Of a stretch of 64,000 nucleotides of DNA, positions 34,536 through 42,951 are shown in pieces. The DNA is from Eggerthella timonensis. GTDB taxonomy: Bacteria > Actinomycetota > Coriobacteriia > Coriobacteriales > Eggerthellaceae. Positions within the stretch are counted from its first letter, which is position 1. Every line of letters begins with the position of its first letter. The translations under genes were made by a program, and so were the position numbers. The notes beneath the pieces were generated by a model that saw nothing but the letters and a program-made list of their open reading frames with translations, made no database searches and was not told the DNA's origin. Where the stretch lies: contig NZ_FXXA01000002.1 of NCBI RefSeq assembly GCF_900184265.1, positions 2,156,539 to 2,220,538 of the forward strand, read 5' to 3'.

Positions 34536-36734
34536 ATGGACGCGCCTGACCGTTTAGCAGCAACGCTCGCGCTCGACGAATCGGTCGGGCGCGTTCGTTT
34601 GGTGAGCCCGACGCGCGCCCGCGCGCTCGACGGGCTCGGCATCCGCACGGTGCGCGACCTGGCCACGCATTTCCCGCGGCGCTACATCGACCTCTCGCGC
34701 AAGGCCGAGGTGGCCACCGCGCGCATCGGCGAGTCGTGCACCATCGAGGGCTCGGTGCACGAGATCAAGTTGAAGAAGCCGAAGCCGCGCCTCTCCCTCG
34801 TGGAGCTGTCGCTCGTGGACGCGACGGGCGTGCTCATGGTGACGTGCTTCCGCCAGCCGTGGCTCATGGACCAGGTGAAGCCCGGCATGCGCATCGCGGT
34901 GGCGGGCAAGCTCGAGTTCAACTACGGCTTCAAGCGCATGACGAACCCCTACCTGGAAGTGCTCGAGGGCGAGCGCATGGCCGAGGGCATGATCATCCCC
35001 GTGCACCCCGCTTGCGAGAAGATATCGGCCGCGTGGATGCGCCGGCTCGTGGGCAACGCGCTGGCGGCGGCCAGCGGTATGTATGATCCGCTGCCGCTCG
35101 AGCTGCGCGCCAAGTACCGGCTGATGAGCCGCGGCGCGGCGCTGTCGTGCATCCACTTCCCCCACACGATGGACGAGGTGGCCGAGGCGCGTCGCCGCCT
35201 CGTGTACGAGGAGCTGCTGCTGCTCGAGCTCATGCTCATGCGCGAGTCGCGCGAGCGCAGCGACGGGTGCGAGCCCGTCGTGCACGTGGTGGACGGGCCG
35301 CACCTGGCCGCGCTCGAGGCCGCGGTGCCCTTCGAGCTCACCGACGAGCAACAGCAGGCCAAGCGCGACATCCTCGCCGCGCTCGCCGCGCCCGAGACCG
35401 CGAACCACCTGCTGCTGGGCGACGTGGGCACCGGCAAGACCGTCGTCGCGGCCTTCGCGCTGGCGGCGGCAGCCGACACGGGAGCGCAGGCCCTGCTCAT
35501 GGCCCCCACCGAGGTGCTCGCGCGCCAGCATGGCAAGAGCCTGGGGCCGCTGTTCGACGCGGCCGGCGTCACCTGGGAGGTGCTGACGGGCTCCACTCCG
35601 CCGGCCGACCGCGAGGCCATCCTCGCGCGCGTGGCGGGCGGCACGACGGACGTGCTCATCGGCACCCACGCGCTGCTGGAAGACGACGTGGCGCCGCGAC
35701 GGCTCAGCCTCGTGGTCATCGACGAGCAGCAGCGCTTCGGCGTGGAGCAGCGCGCGAAGCTGCTGGCGAAGGGCGAGGCGCCCGATGCGCTGTACCTCAC
35801 GGCCACGCCCATCCCGCGCTCGCTGGCGCTGGCGCTGTTCGGCAACCTGACGCTGTCCTACCTCAAGCACCGGCCGCATGACGCGGCGCGCCGCACCACC
35901 TTCGTGCACCAGAAGGCCGACCGCGGACACGCCTACGACGCCGCCCGCGCGGCGCTGGCGCGTGGCGAGCAGGTGTACGTGGTGTGCCCGCTCATCGGCC
36001 AGGACGGGGGAGAGCGCGACGCGAAGGCGGCGGACGGCGGCAGCGGCGGGCGGCGCCGCGAGGCCGACGAGGAGGCCTACGAGTACGCGGCCATCAGCAT
36101 CGAGACCGACGACGACCTGGCGGGCGATGACGTGGCGGCCGCCGCGAAGGAGGCGTCCTACCTGCAGACCACCCTGTTCGCCGACTACCGGGTGGAGCTG
36201 CTGCACGGGCGCATGCCCAGCGCGGAAAAGCAGGCCGTCATGCAGCGTTTCCGCGACAACGACACGCAGGTGCTCGTGGCCACCACGGTCATCGAGGTGG
36301 GCGTCGACGTGCCGAACGCCACGGTCATGATCGTGGAGGACGCCGACCGCTTCGGCCTCTCGCAGCTCCACCAGCTGCGCGGGCGCGTCGGCCGCGGCGA
36401 GAAAGCCGCCGAGGTGCACCTCGTGTCGGCGTCGAAGTCGGATGCCGCCCTCACGCGCCTCGCGGCCATGGTGAGCACCGACGACGGCTTCGAGCTGGCC
36501 AGCTACGACCTGTCGCTGCGCCGCGAGGGCGACATCCTCGGCAACCGGCAGCACGGCGCGTCGGGCCTCAAGCTGGTGAACGTCGTGCGCGACGGCGCGG
36601 TGATCGAGGCCGCGCACGCCGACGCCGCGGCCATCATGGCCGAGGACCCCGAGTTGGAGCTGCCCGCGCACCGCGCGCTCGCGCGCGAGGTGCGCATCAT
36701 GTACGCCCACGACCACGTGGCGCAGGGAGGCTGA
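34536..36734 (+). CDS. recG: ATP-dependent DNA helicase RecG
   Basis: A 732-residue superfamily 2 helicase that remodels stalled forks and branched DNA. Residues 1-170 form the wedge/OB domain (ESCTIEGSVHEIKLK...). Walker A is GDVGTGKT (295-302), the DEXH box is DEQQ (396-399, DEQH in E. coli), and TATPIPRSLALALFG is motif III. A roughly 50-residue acidic insert (GERDAKAADGGSGG and following) extends the second helicase lobe. The closing Q-R-x-H-like LGNRQHGASGL and TRG-type tail are present. It is translated just before rsmD (5 bases). Confidence 0.95.
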   Translation: MDAPDRLAATLALDESVGRVRLVSPTRARALDGLGIRTVRDLATHFPRRYIDLSRKAEVATARIGESCTIEGSVHEIKLKKPKPRLSLVELSLVDATGVLMVTCFRQPWLMDQVKPGMRIAVAGKLEFNYGFKRMTNPYLEVLEGERMAEGMIIPVHPACEKISAAWMRRLVGNALAAASGMYDPLPLELRAKYRLMSRGAALSCIHFPHTMDEVAEARRRLVYEELLLLELMLMRESRERSDGCEPVVHVVDGPHLAALEAAVPFELTDEQQQAKRDILAALAAPETANHLLLGDVGTGKTVVAAFALAAAADTGAQALLMAPTEVLARQHGKSLGPLFDAAGVTWEVLTGSTPPADREAILARVAGGTTDVLIGTHALLEDDVAPRRLSLVVIDEQQRFGVEQRAKLLAKGEAPDALYLTATPIPRSLALALFGNLTLSYLKHRPHDAARRTTFVHQKADRGHAYDAARAALARGEQVYVVCPLIGQDGGERDAKAADGGSGGRRREADEEAYEYAAISIETDDDLAGDDVAAAAKEASYLQTTLFADYRVELLHGRMPSAEKQAVMQRFRDNDTQVLVATTVIEVGVDVPNATVMIVEDADRFGLSQLHQLRGRVGRGEKAAEVHLVSASKSDAALTRLAAMVSTDDGFELASYDLSLRREGDILGNRQHGASGLKLVNVVRDGAVIEAAHADAAAIMAEDPELELPAHRALAREVRIMYAHDHVAQGG

Positions 36735-36739
36735 TACGT

Positions 36740-37333
36740 ATGAGGATCATCGCAGGCGAGTTCCGCGGGCGCACGCTCAAGGCGCCGAAGGGGGAGAGCA
36801 CCCGCCCCACCACCGACCGGGTGCGCGAGGCCATGATGAGCACGGTGCACAGCGCGCGCGACGGGTTCGATGGCGCCGTGGTGCTCGACGCGTTCGCCGG
36901 GTCGGGCGCGCTCGGGCTCGAGGCGCTCAGCCGCGGCGCCCGCAGCGCGCAGTTCTGCGAGCGCGCGGGCGAGGCGCTCAAGGCCCTCAACGCGAACGTG
37001 GGCCTGCTCGGGCTTGACGCGCGGCGCGCCCGCGTGCGCAAAGGCGACGTGCTGAAGGACGTCCCCTACGCCCGCCCGCCGTTCGACCTCGTGTTTCTCG
37101 ACCCGCCGTACGCGTGCGAGGCCGACGCGGCGCTCGGGCTCGTGGGCGCGCTGCGCGAGCGCGCGGCGCTGGCCGACGACGCGATCGTCGTGTACGAGCA
37201 CGCGGCGGGCGCGAACGCCGCGGTGGAGGATGCGGCAAAAGCGCGCGATTTGTCTATTGCGCAGCGCAAGAAGTACGGGGATACTGTCGTGGACGTGCTG
37301 CGCCTGGAAGCGCCGCGCGACGCGATCGACTGA
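36740..37333 (+). CDS. rsmD: 16S rRNA (guanine(966)-N(2))-methyltransferase
   Basis: A 197-residue methyltransferase for G966 of 16S rRNA. RIIAGEFRGRTLKAPKG at the start, DAFAGSGALGLEALSRGA (SAM motif I) and the catalytic LDPPY motif are the RsmD signature. rsmD-coaD is a conserved pair. It starts five bases after recG and ends 28 bases before coaD. Confidence 0.95.
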   Translation: MRIIAGEFRGRTLKAPKGESTRPTTDRVREAMMSTVHSARDGFDGAVVLDAFAGSGALGLEALSRGARSAQFCERAGEALKALNANVGLLGLDARRARVRKGDVLKDVPYARPPFDLVFLDPPYACEADAALGLVGALRERAALADDAIVVYEHAAGANAAVEDAAKARDLSIAQRKKYGDTVVDVLRLEAPRDAID

Positions 37334-37361
37334 GAAGCTGAGAAGGAACGGAAAACCTTAC

Positions 37362-37844
37362 ATGAAACGTGCACTGACGCCCGGAACGTTCGATCCCATC
37401 ACGAGTGGGCACCTCGATGTCATCACCCGCGCGGCGCAGCTGGTGGACGAGGTGGTCGTCGCCGTGGCTGCCTCGCCGAAGAAGAAGCCCCTGTTCGCGC
37501 TCGAGGAGCGCGCCGAGCTGGTGCGCCAGGCGACGAGCCATCTGCCCAACGTCCGCGTCGAGCCGTTCGACGAGCTGCTCGTCGACCTCGCGGCGCGCCT
37601 CGACGCCACCGTGGTCATCAAGGGCCTGCGCGCCATCACCGACTTCGAGTACGAGTTCCAGATGACGGCCCTCAACTACCAGTTGAACCAAGAGCTCGAG
37701 ACGCTGTTCATCATGTCGCCGCCGCAGTACATGTACCTGTCGTCGTCCATCGTGCGCGAGATCGCCAGCCTTCACGGGGACGTGGAGCAGTTCGTGCCGG
37801 CATGCGTGAACGAGGCGCTGCTGAAGAAGTTCGGCGACGCGTAG
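37362..37844 (+). CDS. coaD: Phosphopantetheine adenylyltransferase
   Basis: A 160-residue enzyme for the penultimate step of coenzyme A synthesis. The TPGTFDPITSGHLD segment has the nucleotidyltransferase GH motif, and KGLRAITDFEYEFQM and the YLSSSIVREIA motif match the family. The ATG at 37362 is the only start that fits; AGAAGGA lies upstream. Confidence 0.96.
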   Translation: MKRALTPGTFDPITSGHLDVITRAAQLVDEVVVAVAASPKKKPLFALEERAELVRQATSHLPNVRVEPFDELLVDLAARLDATVVIKGLRAITDFEYEFQMTALNYQLNQELETLFIMSPPQYMYLSSSIVREIASLHGDVEQFVPACVNEALLKKFGDA

Positions 37845-37927
37845 CATATCCTGCGCGCCCGCAGGTCACCGTTCGGTGTCGGCACGGGTCCGACCGGGTA
37901 AAATGTGCACGCTTTGTGCATTGGAGG

Positions 37928-37955
37928 TTGGTTTTCCCAGCATACATGCTAGAAT
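37928..37955 (+). promoter_or_regulatory. Promoter of the coiled-coil protein/yceD unit
   Basis: TTGGTT (37928-37933), a 16-bp spacer and TAGAAT (37950-37955) with a TGC extension. The 10-mer ATGCTAGAAT equals the one before tyrA. Confidence 0.5.
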
Positions 37956-38033
37956 ATTGCGACGCATGCACGCGAGGATACCCGTGCGCGCCAACGCAGA
38001 TGAAACGCAGCACGCCTGGGTGGAAGGACAATC

Positions 38034-38507
38034 ATGGACGAAACAGGAGTCTTGGGGCTGTTGGAAGAGCTCTCGATTCTGCTTGAGGACTCTAAGCCGG
38101 TTTTCGGCAAGGGCAACATGCGCCAGGTCGACATCGCCGCGGCGTTCGAGATCATGGACGAGATCCGCGACACGTTCCCCAGCGAGTTCGCCCAGGCCCG
38201 TCAGATCGTGCGCGAGCGCCAGAGCCTGCTCGACGATGCCGAGGCCGAGGCCAACCGCATGATCGAAGACGCGCGCAGCCAGGCCATGACCATCGCCAGC
38301 GAGCAGGAGATCGTCCGCATCTCCCAGCAGCAGGCCGACCAGGTGCTCTCCGACGCCCGCGAGCTGGAGCGCCAGACCCGCGCCGGCGCCGAGGACTACG
38401 CCGACGAGGTGTTCGGCCATGTCGAACAGAGCCTCGACACGCTGCTCAACAACGTGCGCCGCTGCCGCGACCGCCTGAACGCCAACTCCCTCGCGTCGGG
38501 GCGCTAA
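38034..38507 (+). CDS. DivIVA/SepIVA-like coiled-coil protein
   Basis: A 157-residue soluble protein that is almost wholly coiled coil from about residue 55 (RQIVRERQSLLDDAEAEANR...). It begins with a short region (LLEELSILLEDSKPVFGKGN) typical of the actinobacterial family annotated as ATP-synthase-B-like or SepIVA. In mycobacteria SepIVA is a septum and cell-tip factor coded in a similar neighbourhood. It is followed without a gap by yceD. The function here is inferred. Confidence 0.7.
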   Translation: MDETGVLGLLEELSILLEDSKPVFGKGNMRQVDIAAAFEIMDEIRDTFPSEFAQARQIVRERQSLLDDAEAEANRMIEDARSQAMTIASEQEIVRISQQQADQVLSDARELERQTRAGAEDYADEVFGHVEQSLDTLLNNVRRCRDRLNANSLASGR

Positions 38508-39065
38508 ATGGAGACGCTGCGCATCCATATACCCTCCGAGCTCTTCGCACCGGCGGAGAGCTCTCATTTTGAAGGAACCGTCGCCATCCCGGTCATGAAG
38601 GCGGGCCCTGACCTGTACGATTTCGCGGGGCCGCTGGCCTGGCAGGCCGACATCACGAACACGGGCGATGCGCTGCTGGTCACCGGCACGGTGGAGGGCG
38701 AGGCGAAGACGGCTTGCGCGCGCTGCCTCGACGAGTTCTCGTTCCCGGTCACCGGCGAGCTGGAAGGCTACTTCCTGCTCGACGAGACGAAGGCAGCGCC
38801 GGAGGACATGGACGACGACGAGTTCGAGGTGCTGCCCTCCGACAACGTCATCGATCTGGAGCCCATCATCACGGCGGCGCTGCTGCTGGAGTTCCCGCTC
38901 ATCCCGCTGTGCGACGAGGACTGCAAGGGCCTGTGCCCGCAGTGCGGCGCCGACCTCAACGAGGGCCCGTGCGGCTGCGCGCCGGCGTCGGACGACGATG
39001 ACGGCACGCCGCCGAACCCCTTCGCGGCGCTCAAGGACTTCCCGTTCGACGAGCCCCAGAACTAG
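38508..39065 (+). CDS. YceD/DUF177 family protein
   Basis: A 185-residue YceD-like protein. TACARCLDEFSFPVTG holds the first CxxC, and CDEDCKGLCPQCGADLN the second cysteine set of the family. It is involved in 23S rRNA/50S biology in bacteria and plants and usually sits directly before rpmF. Here rpmF is 9.6 kb further on, with accessory genes in between. It starts on the base after the stop of the coiled-coil gene. Confidence 0.9.
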   Translation: METLRIHIPSELFAPAESSHFEGTVAIPVMKAGPDLYDFAGPLAWQADITNTGDALLVTGTVEGEAKTACARCLDEFSFPVTGELEGYFLLDETKAAPEDMDDDEFEVLPSDNVIDLEPIITAALLLEFPLIPLCDEDCKGLCPQCGADLNEGPCGCAPASDDDDGTPPNPFAALKDFPFDEPQN

Positions 39066-39086
39066 CGCCGCGCATCGCTTCCCCGT

Positions 39087-39116
39087 AGCGCCCGCCCTCG
39101 ACGGCGGGCGCTTTTC
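39087..39116 (+). terminator. Terminator after yceD
   Basis: GCGCCCGCC (39088-39096) pairs with GGCGGGCGC (39103-39111), followed by four T. It marks the left edge of the accessory block. Confidence 0.8.
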
Positions 39117-39215
39117 GTTCGTGTGCTTTCCGAAGAGCGCAAGATCGATAGAGACGCGCCCGCTTGTTTCTGGTTACATGGATGGTTCGCCGAACCAGGA
39201 TGAAGGAGGACGCCC

Positions 39216-42152
39216 ATGAGCCGTGAACAGGAGCGCGCGATCGCACGGACGATCGACTGCATCGAGAGCCGCCTTGGCGAGCGGATCGACCTCGATTGGC
39301 TGGCCGAGGAAGCGGGATACTCGAAATATCACCTGCACCGCCTGTTCACCTTTACGGTGGGCTTCCCCGTGTACGACTACGTGAAGCGCAGGCGGCTCAC
39401 CGAGGCGGCGCGCGCCCTCGTATCGACGGACAAACCGCTCGCGGAGGTGGCGCTCGAGGCCGGCTACGACAGCCAGCAAGCGTTCTCGCTCGCCTTTTCC
39501 GCTCTGTACAAGACCACGCCCGCGCGGTTCCGCGCCGTGGGTTCGTTCTACGCGCTGCAGCTTCCGTTTGCGCTGCGCGACGGGGTGCCGGAAGACGAGG
39601 GCGCCTGGACGATCGGGTGCGCGTCGCCCGGCGACCTGCCCGCATGGATGGACCTCATGCGCTCGTCGATCGACGGGTTCCCGTGCTTCGACGAACGCGA
39701 CCACGAGGCGTGGGCCGCCTCGTGCATCGGGCGGCGGCGGGCGTTGGCCGCGTGGGACGGTGAGGCGCTGGCGGGTGCGCTCGCGTTCGATGCGGAGACG
39801 GCGCGCATCGACGTTTTGGTCGTGCACCCGCAGTACCGCCGCCTCGACGTGGCGCGTGCGCTGCTCGACGCGCTGCGCTCGGTGGAGCTGCCGGAACGCG
39901 ACGTGTCGCTGACCACGTTCCGCGCAGGCGACCGGGCCGACACGGGGCATCGGCGCGATCTGCTGGCCCTCGGCTTCGAGGAGGCGGAGCTGCTCGAGGA
40001 GTTCGGCTACCCCACGCAGCGGTTCGTGCTGCGCGCGGAGAGAAGGCTCGCGGGCGGAGACGGAGCGGAGGCCGCGGGCGACGCGTCGTGCGAGGAAGGC
40101 GAAGCTGTCGAGGACGCCGTGATGCGCGAGGAGCGCGCGCACCTCGACGACGTGCTCGCGCTGCTGCGCGCCGCGCGCGACCGGGCGGCGGGGCTGCTCG
40201 AGCGCGTGGATGGCGGGTACGATGAGGCGAAACGCTACATGGCGGCCTACCGCGGCGAGATCGACCCGAGCGAGCAGTACCGAAACGAGCTGTTCCTCAA
40301 GGAGGTCGACCGTCAGGCTGCCGAGGCGGGCGCGTCGGCCGAGCGCCTGGAGAAGCTGCTCGACGCCCCCTATTTCGCGCGCGTGGACTTCCAGGCGGCG
40401 GGCGCGAGCGCGCCGACGCCGTTCTACCTGGGTCGTTTCTCGTTCAGCTCCGACGAGGCGGCGGTGGTGTCCGACTGGCGCTCGCCGATCGCGGGGCTGT
40501 TCTACGAGCACGACGGGACGGGGCCCGCCGCCTACGATGCGCCTGCGGGCCGCGTGGAGGGCCTGCTCGCGCGCAAGCGCCAGCTGGGGGTGGAGCGGGG
40601 AAGGCTCGTGTACGCGGCGGACAGCGCTTCGAGCGTGCGCGACGAAGTGCTGGCGCGCGAGCTGGGACGCACGTCCGACAAGAAGATGCGCACCATCGTC
40701 GCGTCCATCCAAGCCGAGCAGAACCGCATCGTCCGCGACGAGGAGCCGGGCACGCTCGTCATCCAAGGCGCGGCGGGCTCGGGTAAAACGTCCATCGCGC
40801 TGCATCGCGTGGCGTACCTGCTGTACCGTCGCAAGGGCGAGCTGTCCTCGCGCGCGGTGGCCATCCTGTCGCCGAACCGCGTGTTCGCCGACTACGTCTC
40901 AGGCGTGCTGCCGGAGCTCGGCGAGGAACCCATCGCGGCCCTCGACCTGCGCGCCGTCGTCGAGCGCGCCCTCGGCGGCGCGGCGAGGGTCGCGCCTGCG
41001 CGTTCGAGCGTGGACGAGGCGGACGTTGCGTGGCGCGAGCGCGCCCGCCTGAAGGGCTCGGCGGCGTTCGCCTCCGCGGTGCTCGCGTTCCTCGAACGGG
41101 CGCCCGAGGCGGCGTTCGCGGCCGAGGACATGGCGTTCGGCCGGCGCGTCGTCGAAGCCGCGTGGATCGATGCGCGGTTCCGCGCCCACGGGGACCTCGC
41201 GCTGGAGGAGCGGCTCGACCTCGTGGCCGCGAGCGCGGTGTACGAGCTTGAGTCGACGAGCGTCGGGCGGGACCGCCACGCCGTGCCGACGAAGCGCGAG
41301 GTGCGCCGCCGTCTGGCCGGCATGCTGCGCGCGAAGGACGCGCTGTCGCTCTACCGGCTGTTCCTGCGCGAGCGCGGATGGGACGATGCGCTCGAGCTCG
41401 GGCCGAAGCGCACGGTGGAGTGGGAGGACGCCGCGCCCCTCGCTTTGCTGCAGGGAGCGTTTTCCGGATTCGATGCGTACGACGGCGTCCTGCACCTCGT
41501 GGTGGACGAGATGCAGGACCTGACGCCGGTTCAGCATGCGCTCGTGGCTCGCCTGTTCCGCTGCGACAAGACCGTGCTGGGGGATTGCTGCCAGGTGGTC
41601 GACCGGGGCAACGGAACCGAGCTCGAGGACGTGGCGGCGGCCTACGAAGCCGCGCGCGTGATGCGGCTCGCGCGCAGCTACCGCTCGACGAGCGAGATCG
41701 TGGCGCTCGCGAACCGCGTGAAGCCCGCCGCCGGGCTCGAAGCCGTGGAGCGGCACGGCGAGGCGCCGCGCATCGTCGGCTGCGCGAGCACCGAGGAAGT
41801 GCTTGCACGGACGCTCGAAGCCGTCGAGGGGTTCCGGGCGAGCGGCCGCAAGACGCTCGGCATCCTGCACGCCTCCGACGAGCTGGCCGCTCGCTACGCC
41901 GAGCTGCTGGGCCGCGACGCGGACGTGCGCCTGCTGACCGAGCGCACGACGACGTTCGAGGACGGCGTGTCGGTGGCGTCGGTGAAGATGGCGAAGGGCC
42001 TCGAGTTCGACGAGGTGGTGGTGCTCGACGCCGACGAGCGCTTCTTCTCCACCGAGTTCGACCGCACCCTCCTCTACGTCGCCGTCACCCGCGCCATGCA
42101 CCGCCTCACCATCCTCCATCGGGGTACCCCCTCCCGCTTCCTGGAGGGGTAG
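39216..42152 (+). CDS. AraC HTH - GNAT acetyltransferase - HelD-like helicase triple fusion
   Basis: One uninterrupted 978-codon frame. Residues 8-105 are a two-helix-turn-helix AraC/XylS domain (WLAEEAGYSKYHLHRLF, VALEAGYDSQQAFSLAF). Residues about 128-272 look like a GNAT fold with the acetyl-CoA loop in VLVVHPQYRRLDVARALL. After an acidic linker, residues 303-978 match HelD: an N-terminal charged helical arm, Walker A GAAGSGKTS (518-526), Walker B LVVDEMQDL (761-769), SYRST and VAVTRAM helicase motifs. HelD proteins release RNA polymerase from stalled complexes and some give rifamycin tolerance. A strong AAGGAGG lies before the ATG. No frameshift is needed for any junction. Confidence 0.9.
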   Translation: MSREQERAIARTIDCIESRLGERIDLDWLAEEAGYSKYHLHRLFTFTVGFPVYDYVKRRRLTEAARALVSTDKPLAEVALEAGYDSQQAFSLAFSALYKTTPARFRAVGSFYALQLPFALRDGVPEDEGAWTIGCASPGDLPAWMDLMRSSIDGFPCFDERDHEAWAASCIGRRRALAAWDGEALAGALAFDAETARIDVLVVHPQYRRLDVARALLDALRSVELPERDVSLTTFRAGDRADTGHRRDLLALGFEEAELLEEFGYPTQRFVLRAERRLAGGDGAEAAGDASCEEGEAVEDAVMREERAHLDDVLALLRAARDRAAGLLERVDGGYDEAKRYMAAYRGEIDPSEQYRNELFLKEVDRQAAEAGASAERLEKLLDAPYFARVDFQAAGASAPTPFYLGRFSFSSDEAAVVSDWRSPIAGLFYEHDGTGPAAYDAPAGRVEGLLARKRQLGVERGRLVYAADSASSVRDEVLARELGRTSDKKMRTIVASIQAEQNRIVRDEEPGTLVIQGAAGSGKTSIALHRVAYLLYRRKGELSSRAVAILSPNRVFADYVSGVLPELGEEPIAALDLRAVVERALGGAARVAPARSSVDEADVAWRERARLKGSAAFASAVLAFLERAPEAAFAAEDMAFGRRVVEAAWIDARFRAHGDLALEERLDLVAASAVYELESTSVGRDRHAVPTKREVRRRLAGMLRAKDALSLYRLFLRERGWDDALELGPKRTVEWEDAAPLALLQGAFSGFDAYDGVLHLVVDEMQDLTPVQHALVARLFRCDKTVLGDCCQVVDRGNGTELEDVAAAYEAARVMRLARSYRSTSEIVALANRVKPAAGLEAVERHGEAPRIVGCASTEEVLARTLEAVEGFRASGRKTLGILHASDELAARYAELLGRDADVRLLTERTTTFEDGVSVASVKMAKGLEFDEVVVLDADERFFSTEFDRTLLYVAVTRAMHRLTILHRGTPSRFLEG

Positions 42153-42305
42153 GGGCGCGAGGAACCTCGCTAAGCCGCACCCCATCGGGAGCACCTTGCC
42201 CGGTCGGGCGCGGCGCAAACGCCTCCCATCCGGCAATCCTTCGCCTCCAAGGCGGCGAAACGATGCGTGGGGCGCCCGCATCGCGCCCGAACATCGCGAT
42301 CCTCC

Positions 42306-42350
42306 TTGCGTTCCTTCCGTCCCGTGGTATTATGTTGAATAGTAATTCAA
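42306..42350 (+). promoter_or_regulatory. Promoter and operator of the TetR gene
   Basis: TTGCGT (42306-42311), a 16-bp spacer, TATTAT (42328-42333), then the palindrome TTGAAT-AGTA-ATTCAA (42335-42350) at the expected transcription start. GTTCAAC recurs by the ribosome site. This placement suits autorepression. Confidence 0.6.
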
Positions 42351-42368
42351 TGAAAGGAAGTTCAACGA

Positions 42369-42947
42369 ATGGCGACGAGGCAGGAGCAGCGGGAACGGCG
42401 CCGCGAGGAGATCCTCCGAGCGGCGATGCACCTGTTCGTGCGCAAGGGCTATGCGGGCACGAAGGTGGGCGACATCGCCGAGGCGGTGGGCATGAGCACG
42501 GGGCTCATGTTCCATTACTTCGAGTCGAAGGAAGCGCTCTACGAGGAACTCATAGGCCTGGGCGTGAGCGGGCCGATGGCGATGATGGGCAACGGGGCCG
42601 AGGTCGACGCGATCGCGTTCTTCGAAGGGGCCGCCGCGAGCATCCTGGCCTTTTTGCGCGAAGACCCCTTCATGGCCGACATGTTCGTACTCATGGGCAA
42701 CGCGCTTATGGACGACGCCATCCCCGAGCGCGCGAAGGAGCTGCTCGCGGGCTTCGACATGAACACGCCCACGGCCGAGATGGTGCGTCGCGGCCAGCGC
42801 GAGGGCACCGTCCGCGCGGGCGACCCGACGGCGCTCTCCATCGCGTTCTGGGCGGCCATCCAGGGCATCGCCGAGGAGCTGGCCGTGTATCCCGATATGC
42901 CGTGCCCGGAACCGGAATGGATCGTCGACATCGTGAGGAAGAGGTAG
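42369..42947 (+). CDS. TetR family transcriptional regulator
   Basis: A 192-residue regulator. Residues 10-55 hold the TetR helix-turn-helix (EEILRAAMHLFVRKGYAGTK followed by DIAEAVGMSTGLMFHYF). The rest is the ligand-binding helical domain, with no clue to the ligand. AAAGGAAG precedes the ATG. A palindrome lies at its promoter, and the FAD oxidoreductase starts four bases after its stop, so it likely controls itself and that enzyme. Confidence 0.92.
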   Translation: MATRQEQRERRREEILRAAMHLFVRKGYAGTKVGDIAEAVGMSTGLMFHYFESKEALYEELIGLGVSGPMAMMGNGAEVDAIAFFEGAAASILAFLREDPFMADMFVLMGNALMDDAIPERAKELLAGFDMNTPTAEMVRRGQREGTVRAGDPTALSIAFWAAIQGIAEELAVYPDMPCPEPEWIVDIVRKR

Positions 42948-42951
42948 GGGA

